Positions 46,801 through 56,559 of a DNA stretch of 64,000 nt are shown here, piece by piece. The stretch covers positions 16,376,219 to 16,440,218 of the forward strand of contig CM076659.1 in assembly GCA_038496675.1 (NCBI GenBank), given 5' to 3'. Under the pieces are notes generated by a model. The model was not told where the DNA came from. It did not search any database and worked only from the letters and a program-made list of their open reading frames with translations. This stretch comes from Rachycentron canadum. Lineage: Eukaryota; Chordata; Actinopteri; Carangiformes; Rachycentridae. The position numbers were made by a program, and so were the translations under genes. How positions within the stretch are numbered: the stretch's first letter is position 1; the number at the start of each line of letters is the position of its first letter.

Positions 46801-49800
46801 CTCCTTGTATTCTGTTTTATAAGCATAGTATTTTCGATATTGTAAATTTTGGGCTGTCTCTGGCGATTCTGAATGTTCTCTGTGCTGATGTAGATTCGGG
46901 GAGACTTCTTGCAGGTTATGGTTCAGAGTGAGATTCCAGAAACAGACATCAAGAGTGAACATGATCAGCCAAGTAAAGGTATGTTTTCACCGCAGCAGTA
47001 ATTCATTGACGTCAAGGTTACGCCTCGTCAGCACTCTGTTCTCTGTTTACGTTCAAATTGTTCTTCAGCTTCATAATTCACCTCAGGAGAATATAGATGT
47101 TAAATATAGATGCTTTCACAGAAAGTTGTTCCATGTTTACAATGCATGTTTTATTCGTTTGTTGTTGTTTGTCTTTTTAAATTACATGTTTTGTAATTAG
47201 TGGTCCAGGGTTTGAACCCCAGGCTTGGTCTTAGTTTACACAGTTTACATGCTCTGTGCCTGGGTTTCCTCAGGGTACGCCGACTTCCCACAACCCTGAC
47301 GGATAAGCAGCATAGATAATGGATGTGTTGTCAGATTTATATTAGAGGTTTGAAAGTGTGGGCTGCAACAATCTTATGACATTTAGATGATGTCAGTGTT
47401 TTTCCCCAAATATCCTTGAAGCCTTGTTTATCATTAATGTCACGATCATATACTTAAATAATAATGACAAAGCATCAAAACAGAATTTCCAAAAAATACT
47501 AAATACAAAATGCAACACTCTGAATTGAAGATGTCACTTTAGAAAATGATGACAGGTATTTTTCACCATTCCCTGACATTTAATAGACCAAACGACTAAT
47601 CAATCGAGAAAATAATTGTCATTATGACTAAGCAATAACAATAACAATTACAGCCCTGGTGATTATTTTGATGTTCGTTATGATGATAGTCTGTTAATCA
47701 TTGGACATACAGATGTGCCTTTTTTAATGTCTAAACTATCTCTAAACTACTCTTCAATTGAATGACTAATAATCCAAATTAACGACTAATATCAGCAGTG
47801 GTTCAGCAGCTTTGAATAAAATTTATTTATGAAAATACATTTCTATATTTTAATTTGCTGTCATAAACCTTTTCCTGTAATTTGTTGTAGGTTTGACCGA
47901 TCATGAGATTCTCTCCCAGGCCATCATCTTCATCTTCGGTAGCTATGAGACCACCAGTGTTAGTCTCACTTATATCCTTTACAATCTGGCCACCAACCCT
48001 GAGGCAATGGAGACCTTGCAGAAAGAAATCGATGCCAGCCTACCGAGAGATGTACAGTAATACATTCATCATATGATGTCTACTAATTTATTATTATTAT
48101 TTATTATTTAAGCAATCTCAATTTTTCATCATATTTTATGGAAACCTCATTGTTTCTCAGAACTCTACTGGTACTCAGCTGCTAATTACTGGGATATTGT
48201 ATACACAGTTTGGTACTAATTATGAGGCAAATGGATAAAGTGTTATATATTACAGTTATTAACCACTTACTCTTTATATTCAAGTTTTTCAAGAAAAGAA
48301 GGAATTAAGCAGTAGGTGAAAAAGTGAAAAATAACTTTAAACTGATGACTGAAAAAAATCTTAATTTTGATTCTTCGTGACTTTGAGCTGCCAAACATTA
48401 TAGATCAGTTTCTTCATCTATGAATATTCATTCAAGTGGCATCTGTGCTGCATAGTGGTTGCAGTGTGTTTAACAGCAGCTGATGATAATGGTTAAATAA
48501 AACACACTCTGAGATATAAAATTTCACTGACTTAGCAGTTCTACTTATATACAGCTACAGACAGACACATTTCTACATCATTTCCACAGTGTGGATCTTT
48601 AAAATGAAATTACTTAGTGTCATCAAACATTTTCTATTCACACAAGATTTAAGAATTATTTTTAGGCTCTCTAGGAAACTCTGATGGACGTTTATCTTTA
48701 TCTTTAGTTACCTTCTACATGAGTTCCTTCCCCCCCTTATTTTAGTATTATGAACAGGCATTTTTTTCCATTTATAACGAGTACCAAACATCTCAAGAAG
48801 GTTCCTAGGCAATTAGCTGGAAAATATGGGGCCTGTAAATCATTATTCTTATCTGTTTATTTCTGTGTTTGATATTTTCTTTACCTACTTTACCTTTTCT
48901 AGGCTCCAGTTTCGTACAAGGATTTGCTCAACCTGAAGTACCTGGACCAGGTTATCTGTGAGTCAATGCGTTTGACCCCCACTGTACCTCGGCTTGAAAG
49001 GATGTGCAAAAAAACTGTCAAAGTCCAGGGTGTCACCATTCCCGAAGGAGCCATGGTTATGATACCTGTGGGCATGTTACAAAGGGACCCACGTTTTTGG
49101 AGCTCACCTGAGCTTTTTAGACCAGAGAGGTAAATGAACTATTCTGTGCAGTCATGAATGCAGGAGAGAGAACCACTTCTTCCTCCTTGAGAAAATGAAA
49201 TCACTCAAATTTGGCATGTTGTTTTTGAATAGATCTTCAACAGATGGAGTTATACAGTTGTGATGAAATTGTGGATGTTTGCTTTTTCCACTTACTGACA
49301 ACTGAAATTTAATTCTTGACCTTGACAACAACAGTTGAAAAACAGTTTGCTTACTGACCACAAGTGATATTGCTGGATAATGGTAAATGCGAAAAAGTAG
49401 TGTAACAGGAGCACAGTAATATCCATAGACCAGTAGCCACCATAAGCTACTGGTCATAATGGACCAAACAAGGCTGCAGCAGCTAAACTCCTGGGTGTAT
49501 TGAACAGAACAAGAGAGAGTGAGGAGCTTGTGTAGCAGTGTTAATGAGGCATGATGATCTCAGGGGCAGCCAGTAGAGAAGACCTTCCAGCTAAATGTGC
49601 AAACTAATCAGACACCGCATAGCCCACGAAAACACACAAAAGAATTATCATTTAAAAAAAAAAAAACATTTACGGGTAATAACTAACAAGTTGCGAACCA
49701 ACCTCTTCTGTGTCATACACTTTAATTTTGGAAAGTAAATTACGAATTAGTTCTGTAACCTTGTAAAAATCTATTTTTCCTTGTTTTAACAATAAGCTAT

Positions 49801-50431
49801 ATCATGGGTGAAAGGAAAAAGGGTGTTTTAAAATGTTATGATAATGTTAAATGTGAGTTTTCATTCAATGTAATTGTGTTTGTCCACTACAGCGATCGCA
49901 GACACTTCAGTAATACAGTGAACAGTGTTTATCAGTCATACACAGCCATAAAAAAACCTCACAGTGTAGCACCACTAAACTGGTGGCTAGATTTTGCAAT
50001 ACATAATTAATTAATATTTGTAATAATTACAACTTGCATTTTACAATTGACATGACTTCTCTCTGTGTGGTGACTTCATAATTTTGAGTTAATCTGGTAT
50101 GTGTATGTGTGCAGGTTCAGTAAAGACAGTGGGGAGGAGGTGAACCCGTATGTATACATGCCGTTTGGAGCCGGTCCTCGTAACTGCATTGGGATGCGGT
50201 ACGCTCTCCTCGTCATGAAATTGGTTCTTGTCCGTCTCCTACAGCATTACACTGTGCAAACATGCAAAGACACTATGGTAAGGATAAAAGAGACACACTT
50301 ATTCATGTGCATTCAGAGTTTCATGTCCCTGATTTTACATTCATTTCTTCCTCTAGATTCCATTAGAGCTTGACTGGAAGTTCCAGCCGACTCAGCCAGT
50401 AAAACTCAAGTTTGTTCCCAGACAGAACTAG
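43428..50431 (+). CDS. CYP3-family cytochrome P450, complete, 13 exons, 495 aa
   Basis: ER-anchored haem monooxygenase of the CYP3 family, which oxidises xenobiotics and steroids with electrons from NADPH-P450 reductase; the substrate of this member is unknown. Exons: 43428-43498, 43615-43708, 43889-43941, 44177-44276, 44789-44902, 45804-45889, 46015-46157, 46241-46356, 46894-46978, 47891-48051, 48903-49129, 50115-50277 and 50357-50431. All are GT-AG and in phase (1488 nt). Several exon lengths (94, 53, 100, 114, 161, 227, 163) equal those of mammalian CYP3A. Motifs: N-terminal anchor (about 8-28), Pro-rich GIPGPRPLP, C-helix W126xxxR130, I-helix GSYETTS (304-310), E361-x-x-R364, PERF (415-418) and haem loop FGAGPRNCIG with Cys441. 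Ser305 replaces the usual second Gly of the I-helix motif. It is nearer to the fish CYP3 subfamilies than to thromboxane synthase (CYP5A), but I cannot assign 3A, 3B, 3C or 3D. Confidence 0.96.
43615..43708 (+). CDS. cyp3 exon 2
   Basis: 94 nt: LYGIWPFRILKKLGIPGPRP then LPFIGTLYHMRK. It contains the Pro-rich hinge needed for P450 folding. The donor gtaaag is followed within 10 bp by a long simple-repeat tract. Confidence 0.97.
43716..43846. repeat. compound (TA)/(CATA)/(GT)/(GA) microsatellite
   Basis: About 130 bp of simple repeats in P450 intron 2, beginning about 8 bp after the exon 2 donor and ending in a (GA) run about 40 bp before the exon 3 acceptor. It fills most of this 180-bp intron. 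Confidence 0.95.
43889..43941 (+). CDS. cyp3 exon 3
   Basis: 53 nt: EMVRFDRECQAKYGNVWG. Acceptor ttgtag and donor gtgagt. Confidence 0.96.
43985..44110 (+). repeat. short fragment of family B element
   Basis: aagggtcaccagataaat, then cagggcccatgagatgaatc, in the order seen at 4810-4870. It lies in P450 intron 3. Confidence 0.4.
44177..44276 (+). CDS. cyp3 exon 4
   Basis: 100 nt: LYEGRSPVILVADPEIIKNV then MVKECYSTFTNRR. It ends on a codon boundary at residue 106. Donor gtaagt. Confidence 0.97.
44789..44902 (+). CDS. cyp3 exon 5 (C-helix)
   Basis: 114 nt, codons 107-144: TTSVEGPFNDAITSVKDERW then KRIRSSLSPCFTSGRLKK. It includes the WxxxR motif of the C-helix, whose Arg contacts a haem propionate. 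Donor gttggt. Confidence 0.97.
45005..45215 (+). repeat. dispersed teleost repeat (family D)
   Basis: Contains tccatccattcattatctat, then tgtgggaggaagccagag, gggaacccatgcaggc and catgcaaatgccacacagaa. This is a very common fish repeat tail. An inverted, shorter copy lies at about 47204-47325. It lies in P450 intron 5. Confidence 0.7.
45804..45889 (+). CDS. cyp3 exon 6
   Basis: 86 nt: IFPIVARYADQLIEKLGRQN then SDEPINVK, with the last codon split. One codon shorter than the mammalian CYP3A exon. Donor gtatgt. Confidence 0.96.
46015..46157 (+). CDS. cyp3 exon 7
   Basis: 143 nt: FVAPYSLDIITSASFSVEAD, then SINNPDDPLNSHLQKILNFR and MWPFILM. It covers the F-helix region, part of the substrate-access roof. 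Donor gtatgt. Confidence 0.96.
46241..46356 (+). CDS. cyp3 exon 8
   Basis: 116 nt: LFPYLAKLLKLELFCTASVD then YFYNLIKRFKDQHLAEDT. It covers the F-G loop and G-helix. It ends on a codon boundary at residue 259. Donor gtaagc. Confidence 0.95.
46405..46560 (+). repeat. family A repeat, forward copy
   Basis: tcttgacattttggggaaat, gaatgagaagactcatatca, ctctcatgtctatt, gaagctacagctagca, in family A order. It lies in P450 intron 8, facing an inverted copy at 46640-46802. Confidence 0.65.
46640..46802 (-). repeat. family A repeat, inverted copy
   Basis: The reverse complement reads cttaaaggaataattccaca, then tcattcactttcctactc, agagttagaagagaagattc and gcctggctctgtccc. The orientation is opposite to the copy at 46405-46560, so the intron RNA could fold back on itself. 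Confidence 0.65.
46894..46978 (+). CDS. cyp3 exon 9
   Basis: 85 nt: IRGDFLQVMVQSEIPETDIK then SEHDQPSK. The DFLQ-M core is a CYP3 hallmark just before the I-helix. Acceptor atgtag and donor gtatgt. Confidence 0.94.
47204..47325 (-). repeat. family D repeat, inverted fragment
   Basis: Contains gcctgggtttcctcagggta, ccacaaccctgacggataag and cagcatagataatggatg, the reverse-strand counterpart of the copy at 45005-45215. Confidence 0.6.
47366..47660. repeat. family C repeat relic
   Basis: Begins gggctgcaacaatctt and continues with tgaattgaagatgtcacttt, ccctgacatttaatagacca, aacgactaatcaatcgaga and aataattgtcatta. It lies in P450 intron 9. Confidence 0.6.
47891..48051 (+). CDS. cyp3 exon 10 (I-helix)
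   Basis: 161 nt: LTDHEILSQAIIFIFGSYET, then TSVSLTYILYNLATNPEAME and TLQKEIDASLPRD. It carries the oxygen-activating I-helix motif with E307-T308-T309. Position 305 is Ser where nearly all CYP3 enzymes have Gly. Donor gtacag. Confidence 0.97.
48903..49129 (+). CDS. cyp3 exon 11 (K-helix)
   Basis: 227 nt: NLKYLDQVICESMRLTPTVP and RLERMCKKTVKVQGVTIPEG, ending ELFRPER. Contains the invariant E361xxR364 and the start of PERF. Donor gtaaat. Confidence 0.98.
49130..50114 (+). other. cyp3 intron 11
   Basis: 985 bp; nothing recognised beyond a short A run near 49660. Confidence 0.7.
50115..50277 (+). CDS. cyp3 exon 12 (haem-binding loop)
   Basis: 163 nt: FSKDSGEEVNPYVYMPFGAG, then PRNCIGMRYALLVMKLVLVR and LLQHYTVQTCKDTM. 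Contains FxxGxxxCxG with the axial haem ligand Cys441. Donor gtaagg. Confidence 0.98.
50357..50431 (+). CDS. cyp3 exon 13 (C-terminus)
   Basis: 75 nt: IPLELDWKFQPTQPVKLKFV then PRQN and TAG. Acceptor ctctag. Confidence 0.96.
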   Translation: MPLELDWKFQPTQPVKLKFVPRQN

Positions 50432-50752
50432 TTGTCTGAGAGAGGGAAGATGAGAGGGAATCTGAATTCCAGTCAAACTCAAATTTGTGTAGTTATTTTG
50501 TAGTCATTTGTTCAGCTTTAATGTGTTTTAATGCGTGGCAGCTAATGCCTTTTATATTTTGTGGTCGATAATTCTGAAACTCCTGTTGCAATGCACAATG
50601 CACAATTACTACATGATTTGATGGCGTAAATGTATATTAATGATTTTACCACATTTTGATGAATTTACTTAATGTTTATTTTACTGTCCTGCTCTTTAAA
50701 AAGCACAAAGTACAGAGAACTTTCTCTTATCTTCTAATATTATAATTCTGAT

Positions 50753-50758
50753 ATTAAA
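50753..50758 (+). terminator. candidate cyp3 polyadenylation signal
   Basis: ATTAAA about 320 bp after the P450 stop, followed by a GT/T-rich stretch (gtgttcgttgtt, then gtgttttgtt) typical of a downstream element. Confidence 0.5.
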
Positions 50759-51176
50759 GTGTTCGTTGTTAACCTCAGTGTTTTGTTAAAAAAAGATTAA
50801 TATATTGTTACATTCAGCTCTGTAGTAGGTTTGAACCCGAGCAGATTCAGACAGAGGCAGACAATAGGGTGTAAACAATGCCAGAGGTTTCTTATTGCCA
50901 GCAGATTTCTGTACACAGTTCTCAGGAGTCAGTGTAGAGTTGGTCTTTGACAGACACAGGCAGCAGCATTGGAGCTGGACTTTCTGGAGCAGAGAGAACT
51001 AGGAACTATCCTAAAGAAGAACTCAGAAAAGGTCTTGGTTGGCCTGAAGTTATTTGGTGATGCGGAACAATCGGACAGATAGTGGGCGGCAAACCAAGGT
51101 TTTTCAGCAGGATTGATGAGCGATGAACTGCAGGTGTGCCAATCTGGCCACGCCCCTGTCAGGAGAGGGAGACACG

Positions 51177-51180
<4 letters not shown>

Positions 51181-51227
<47 letters not shown>
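51181..51227. repeat. (CA)n microsatellite
   Basis: About 23 CA units, giving false Thr-His and Val-Cys frames on both strands. Confidence 0.97.
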
Positions 51228-51229
<2 letters not shown>

Positions 51230-54200
51230 ATACAGGGAGGAGGAGACACGGGAAAAGAGAGAGAAACAGGAAACACGGGAGCATCAGCTTTGAAAGGTTT
51301 TTGCATCATGGCAGACACCACAGACGTCAAGTGTAAAAAGTGTAAATGTAGAGGGATTTGAAACAAAAGACTATCAGTTCACATATTTCACTGTATGAGG
51401 TGGATCAGAATTACAACCAGATAAGTTAATACTTACTATAATAATAGCTTCAGAAAGGTCACAACTCACAAAACCTTGTCAACATGTCCCTGCAGGTGGA
51501 TTTTATAAGCTGACAGTCATCAACAGTATTGCAGATTTCCCTCATGTCTGCAGCTGCATTATTGTTGGGTGACCCAGATTCACGTCAACCTACATTTGAA
51601 TTCATTATGTCACTGTGACAGTGATGTTGTCAACAGTCACTGCTCCTCATTAGTGAGGCAGGTGTTAAAATCTGCCATGTAAGTAACAATAAAAAATCTT
51701 CATCCTCAACTCCTGCAGAAACTAATAGGTATTCAATGGCTCATTACACTATTATATATATAATTGTTTTATTATTGATATATGATGATGATATATTAAT
51801 GTATAAGCATTAACTTTTAACTTTTTAACTTTTATCATCCTTTGCAATTTTTTGTTTTGTCGTATTTGACAAGGGGGAACTATGGAAACTTTGTCACTTT
51901 TTCATGAAAAATTACTTTGAATGACTATTAAAATAGTTAATTATTAAATTTTTTGTCTGGTGACTCGATTTATCATTTCAACACTTATTTTTATGTACCG
52001 ATTAACCCTGTGCTTTTTTTTCTGTAAAATCTTAAGTGCAGAATGTAAGTAAACAAATTTAGTTACAGTTCTCCACATACACAGGTATTCTGCCATGAAG
52101 AGTATAGATGGACCTCATAAACTGGCTAGGATACACTGGGACAGCCCTTGTATTTCACTTTATTTCGGTCTTTGACATGTTTTTATTTAGGCATTTTATT
52201 GTGGCTCATTTAAAGTGTTCACCCATTTTTTTACATTTTTTGTTTCATATACTTAGAGGCAAACCATTATCAAAGCTTAAGTTAAAGTTGGTTAGAGTTT
52301 ACCCAAGCAAGTAAAATGTGTTATTAAATGAAACGTCAAATGAAATAAAATGGAACACTTTGGGATCCCATATTTAAGTGGACTGGTATAATAAAAAATA
52401 TTCTTATCAAAGCAGTAATGACACAGAGTCACGGACTGTATACGTTGCTTTAATAACTTTCCAACAGGGTACAAATCTGGTTGGCTCCACTGACGTCTCT
52501 GTGAAAATTCACTCAAACAGTTCAAGTCAGTTTTTTTTTTCTGGGGTTTGGATGACTGAGGTTTCCCAATTTACATTCATAACTCAGACATGTGGTGCAG
52601 ACACCCTACACAGAATTCATTGATAGACCATTTACTATTATAATTAAATGAGACATTCATTAGAAAAGTTGTGATAATTAAATGGCTGTTACAAAAAAAA
52701 AGAGCATGGATTGGTGACTGTCTTTGGCCTCAGTAATGGTGATTTATGGTACATTAAATGATGTTGCGATCTGAACTTCTTCAGCCTTTTGAGGTGAAAG
52801 GCTACATGTGTTGGTTAATCCAGAATCAGCTGGTCCATAACTAGTGTTGATGAGACATCGTGATGTCAACTAATGGTGAATAAAAAATAACAAATCTGAA
52901 GCTATAAAGGTGAAGGGAAACCTCAGTGTCTGTGTTGAAGCACAGACGAGTAACAGTACAAATAGCAGCTGGCAGATGGCTGACAGCAGTAGAAGTGTGT
53001 GTCGGTCTAAGCCAGTACAATAAAAATAAAATTTACATTTTGTTATCCAGAATTACAAAAAAGTGACATTTAAATTAAGTTAATAACAGACTGAGCAGTA
53101 TCCTTTCACTTAAACTCAGATAAATATGCTGGTTTTGTGAGAAATGTCATTTTACAGTGGGTCCTGTTCTAACACTGCATCAGAAAAGTCCTGAAAAGTA
53201 TCTGCAAAATTATCTGCCACTGCACCAAAAATACCTCAAATTTAGTATCGAGGACAAAAAGTTACAAGCTTAAAAGAATCCAATCTCTCTCTTGAAGATG
53301 CTTTGAAAAAAATACCTTGTAAGCACCAACTACGTTTGTGAAGTTGGATCCCTTTTGTAGATTCTGTGTGTGATGTTCAGAAATGTGGCCCAGTTGGCAG
53401 CTTGTTGATACTAACTATTTATAATACAAGTGTGCACACGCTCACACATTCATGCACAGACAGGAAAAACAAAGAGCAGCACGGGCTCACATACAAACAT
53501 CCAGGTTGTAAACAAAAGCTCTTTTTTTTTCTTTATCAAAGAGAGGAGTATAAAACTGCACCGCCACAGTGCGTTCTTCAAAAGCTCTATGGAGTGACTA
53601 CTGCATTAGAAAACGCAACAGCAATGCAAACATAAAATATGGAATAAAAAAAGTTTAAAGGATTATATTACAAAGCCTTTTGGAGTCCTGAGTTTATCAA
53701 ACATAAACAAAACAGACAAAAAGGCCAGAGTCCATTTATCATAGAAATACAATGGAGGATTAAAAAAAAAAACAACAACAAAAACAACGGTGTATTCCTG
53801 CCTGTAGTCCAGTCCTCTGACTTCCACAAAACAAGACATCAACTGAGAAACACGTTTTCAACACAGCCATGGTTGTTGTTTGGGAAAATACACATTATGC
53901 AGCATATGTGGTGTTGCTAACAGCATATAGAGTTTTATATGAGGTGCTCATCATCTGGAAAAAGCAGCATCTGCCTGGAAAATTATACTTGACAGTTTTT
54001 TAGGCTGATAGCACGTTATGATTTCAATCAGTTTTTCCTCAATAAAATTACAGTATAATCTCTAGAAATAAAACTTCAAATGTGCTTGTGATGCTCCAAA
54101 CCGACACTGATGTGTGTCATCTCCAGCTGGACACAGATGTGAGGGGTTTGACTCTCAGGAGTGCAGGGTTGATCACAGGTCAGTTAGTTAGGGTTAATAT

Positions 54201-54299
54201 TTAAGACACGCTCTTCCTCATTTCTCCTCCTTCCTCCTTCACTTGTTCTTCAGACATTTCTGTAGATTACAACCTGACACTGGGTCCATCAACATTTAC

Positions 54300-54560
54300 T
54301 TGACTTGCTCTGGTAAAGACGAGATATTTTTCTTTACGCTTACAAAGATGAACACTTTGAGAACTGGGAGCAGTCCAGCATAACCACAGTCTTACTGGTG
54401 GCCACTGGGACACTTGTAGGTTAAGTACCTTGCTCAAAGGCACCTTGGCAGTTGCTACTAAGAAAGAATTCACTCTATTTTGCTGTGGGATTTAAACCCA
54501 GAAACTTCTTGGTAACAAAAAGTCTTCACTAACCCTGAAGTCACTGCCTGCCCTGCAACC
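54300..54560 (+). repeat. relic of a dispersed teleost repeat (family E)
   Basis: Contains taagtaccttgctcaaagg, caccttggcag, tgtgggatttaaacccagaa, acttcttggtaaca and actaaccctgaa, the block order of a common fish repeat tail with an RNA-gene-like gggatttaaaccc box. Class not assigned. Confidence 0.5.
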
Positions 54561-55428
54561 CAATGAATTACTTAGATAAAATAATAAGATTACATTATTG
54601 GTGAAAAAATAGCTGCTGCTATTTCGTAATTATTACTTTACAGGCTGATACACTTTACGAATATGCTTCATTGGGTTCAGTTTTATCAGATCAGGTATGG
54701 TTATTCCATGCTGGGCAGGTAGGATTTTAAGAGCTGCTACAAAAAGGGACAAAGAAGAGAGGGAGTCGGGAAGTAAAGATTACCTGGAACTGGACCCATC
54801 CACGGTGCGTTCGGGATTTTCTCCCATTTAGACACTGGTTCTGGATCAGTTTATCTGTGTTTATGTGGCATTTAAGGAGAGAGGGGCTGATTGTAGTCCA
54901 TCCAGCTTGTTGTGATAGAAAAAAGAACAAAAGGCTGAGGTCCTGATGCACACAGCATTTTGAGGCAAAGTGTTTAGTGTCCAAAATCCACCTGTTGCTT
55001 TCAAAAGTTTACCAGCCAAATATTCAGGACATTTTAAATCCAGTTGGCTGTAGTGGAAACATTTATCAGCCACATTCAAACTACAGCAGCACTTGGCTAG
55101 AGACAGTCATTATACACACAATGTGTACAGGTATTTGAAAAAGAATCAATGACAAAAGCAACGTTTGCACACTGATTCCAAACCACTAAATGTATTCATG
55201 AAGACTTGATCCCAGTCTGAATTACAATGCATATATGTGCTTATTTAGATCGTGTATCCATTTGATATCCATTCTTGAACTGTTTATTAATTAATTTATC
55301 ACCAGAGCCTGTCAGTCTGTATCTGTATAAATGTGGTGTCCATTTTAAAGCATTTTCACAAAGATCCAACTACAGTCGAAGCATTTCTGAATAAATCTTG
55401 TGGCCTGGAGTCAGTGGGCATGTGTCAT

Positions 55429-55434
55429 TTTATT
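55429..55434 (-). terminator. desi2: candidate desi2 polyadenylation signal
   Basis: TTTATT on the plus strand reads AATAAA on the minus strand, about 850 bp past the desi2 stop. Another TTTATT lies near 55280. Candidates only. Confidence 0.25.
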
Positions 55435-56286
55435 CGTCTCGACAGAGATTTTTTGTTCTTTAGTTGTTTCATTTAAATGAAGATTTCAAAGGTAACAAGT
55501 ATTTCACCCTGTAAACATCTGGTGACCTCTAAAGGTGCCAATATACTCCATCAGAAGTGCTTGATGGATGCTCAAATAGATTTCGAACTTCTCGTCTTTC
55601 TAGCTCTCTCTTTTTTTTTTTTTAAGTTAAAATTTGATGGAAACACAGTCACAAGCTTAGAAACCAGAGACATCAGTCCGAGTTGTCCACATTCACCCTG
55701 ATTTCTAAACAGTTGCAGAATATAGAACAATCTCACTGATCACTGACTCTAAATCAAGTTGTTAAAGGTTGCTGCTTTGGTGAAGGCTCATGGTTAAAAT
55801 AAACTGAGCCAAATCTGCACTTCTCTCTCACTGCTCTCTGGTTTCCACTACAAGGTGGAGATTAGCACAATTAACCAAGTAACTGCTGCTAAAATCTGGA
55901 TGTGGCTGGTAAATATTCACTGTGCTAAACAAACAGATCTGCCTCCATCCTGCATTGTGACTTGACTGGTAAAATAATAAAAGAGACTAAAAGAAAAATA
56001 GTTTGGATTTTGGATGGGATGTTATAATCCGTCAGCTGCGTTCACTGATGAAATATGCCTTAGTCAGCGGCAAGATCTCCTTCCCCCTGCAGGGAGAAAC
56101 CATTTCCTGCTCTGGATCACTGCAGAGCACTGCTGATATTCTTACCCAGAGCAGGTAGCAGTTCAATGCCTTGTTTCAGGACATTTTGACAGGACATTTG
56201 GCTGTAGCTAACTCATCAGCTGCAGCAGCTATTCTCTGTTGTGACCTTAAGTTCAGCCCAAAGTTTCCCAGCAGCTCTCGCACCTT

Positions 56287-56559
56287 CTATCGCCGAGGCT
56301 GGTGGCGGGAATGATGAGGCAAGGAGGAGGGGCTGGAGGAGGAAGGTGAGCATGGCGACATGGAAGCCAGGGAGGCTGTGGCAGCAGCGTCTTCAGCCTC
56401 CTCCAGCTCTCCTCCTCCATGGAGCTCCTGGCTGACACTGGACTGTAAGGCAGCTGGAGTCAGCCACTCTTTGGGCAGGCAGCTCTGGAGAAATGGCACA
56501 CAGGAGCTGAAATAGGCCAGGCGGTTGACCCAGCGAGGGATCTCCCTGCCACACAGGAT
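56287..56559 (-). CDS. desi2: desi2 last coding exon
   Basis: 91 codons with stop: [60 protein letters not shown], then a low-complexity tail ending HSRHQPRR. Acceptor cctcag, preceded by a pyrimidine-rich tract. Confidence 0.96.
   Translation of the reverse strand: MLCGREIPRWVNRLAYFSSCVPFLQSCLPKEWLTPAALQSSVSQELHGGGELEEAEDAAATASLASMSPCSPSSSSPSSLPHHSRHQPRR

Larger units (their letters stand above)
50780..55420. other. cyp3-desi2 convergent intergenic region
   Basis: About 4.6 kb between the 3' ends of two convergent genes. Holds a CA microsatellite (51181-51227) and a repeat relic (about 54300-54560). The right part may include desi2 3' UTR. No coding region is supported. Confidence 0.5.

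Noticed and set aside
50929..51366. 145-codon minus-strand open frame
   Set aside because: Spans the CA microsatellite, which gives a Val-Cys run; no domain on either side.
54300..54560. tRNA gene suggested by a B-box-like stretch
   Set aside because: No cloverleaf or A box found; the context fits a decayed dispersed repeat.
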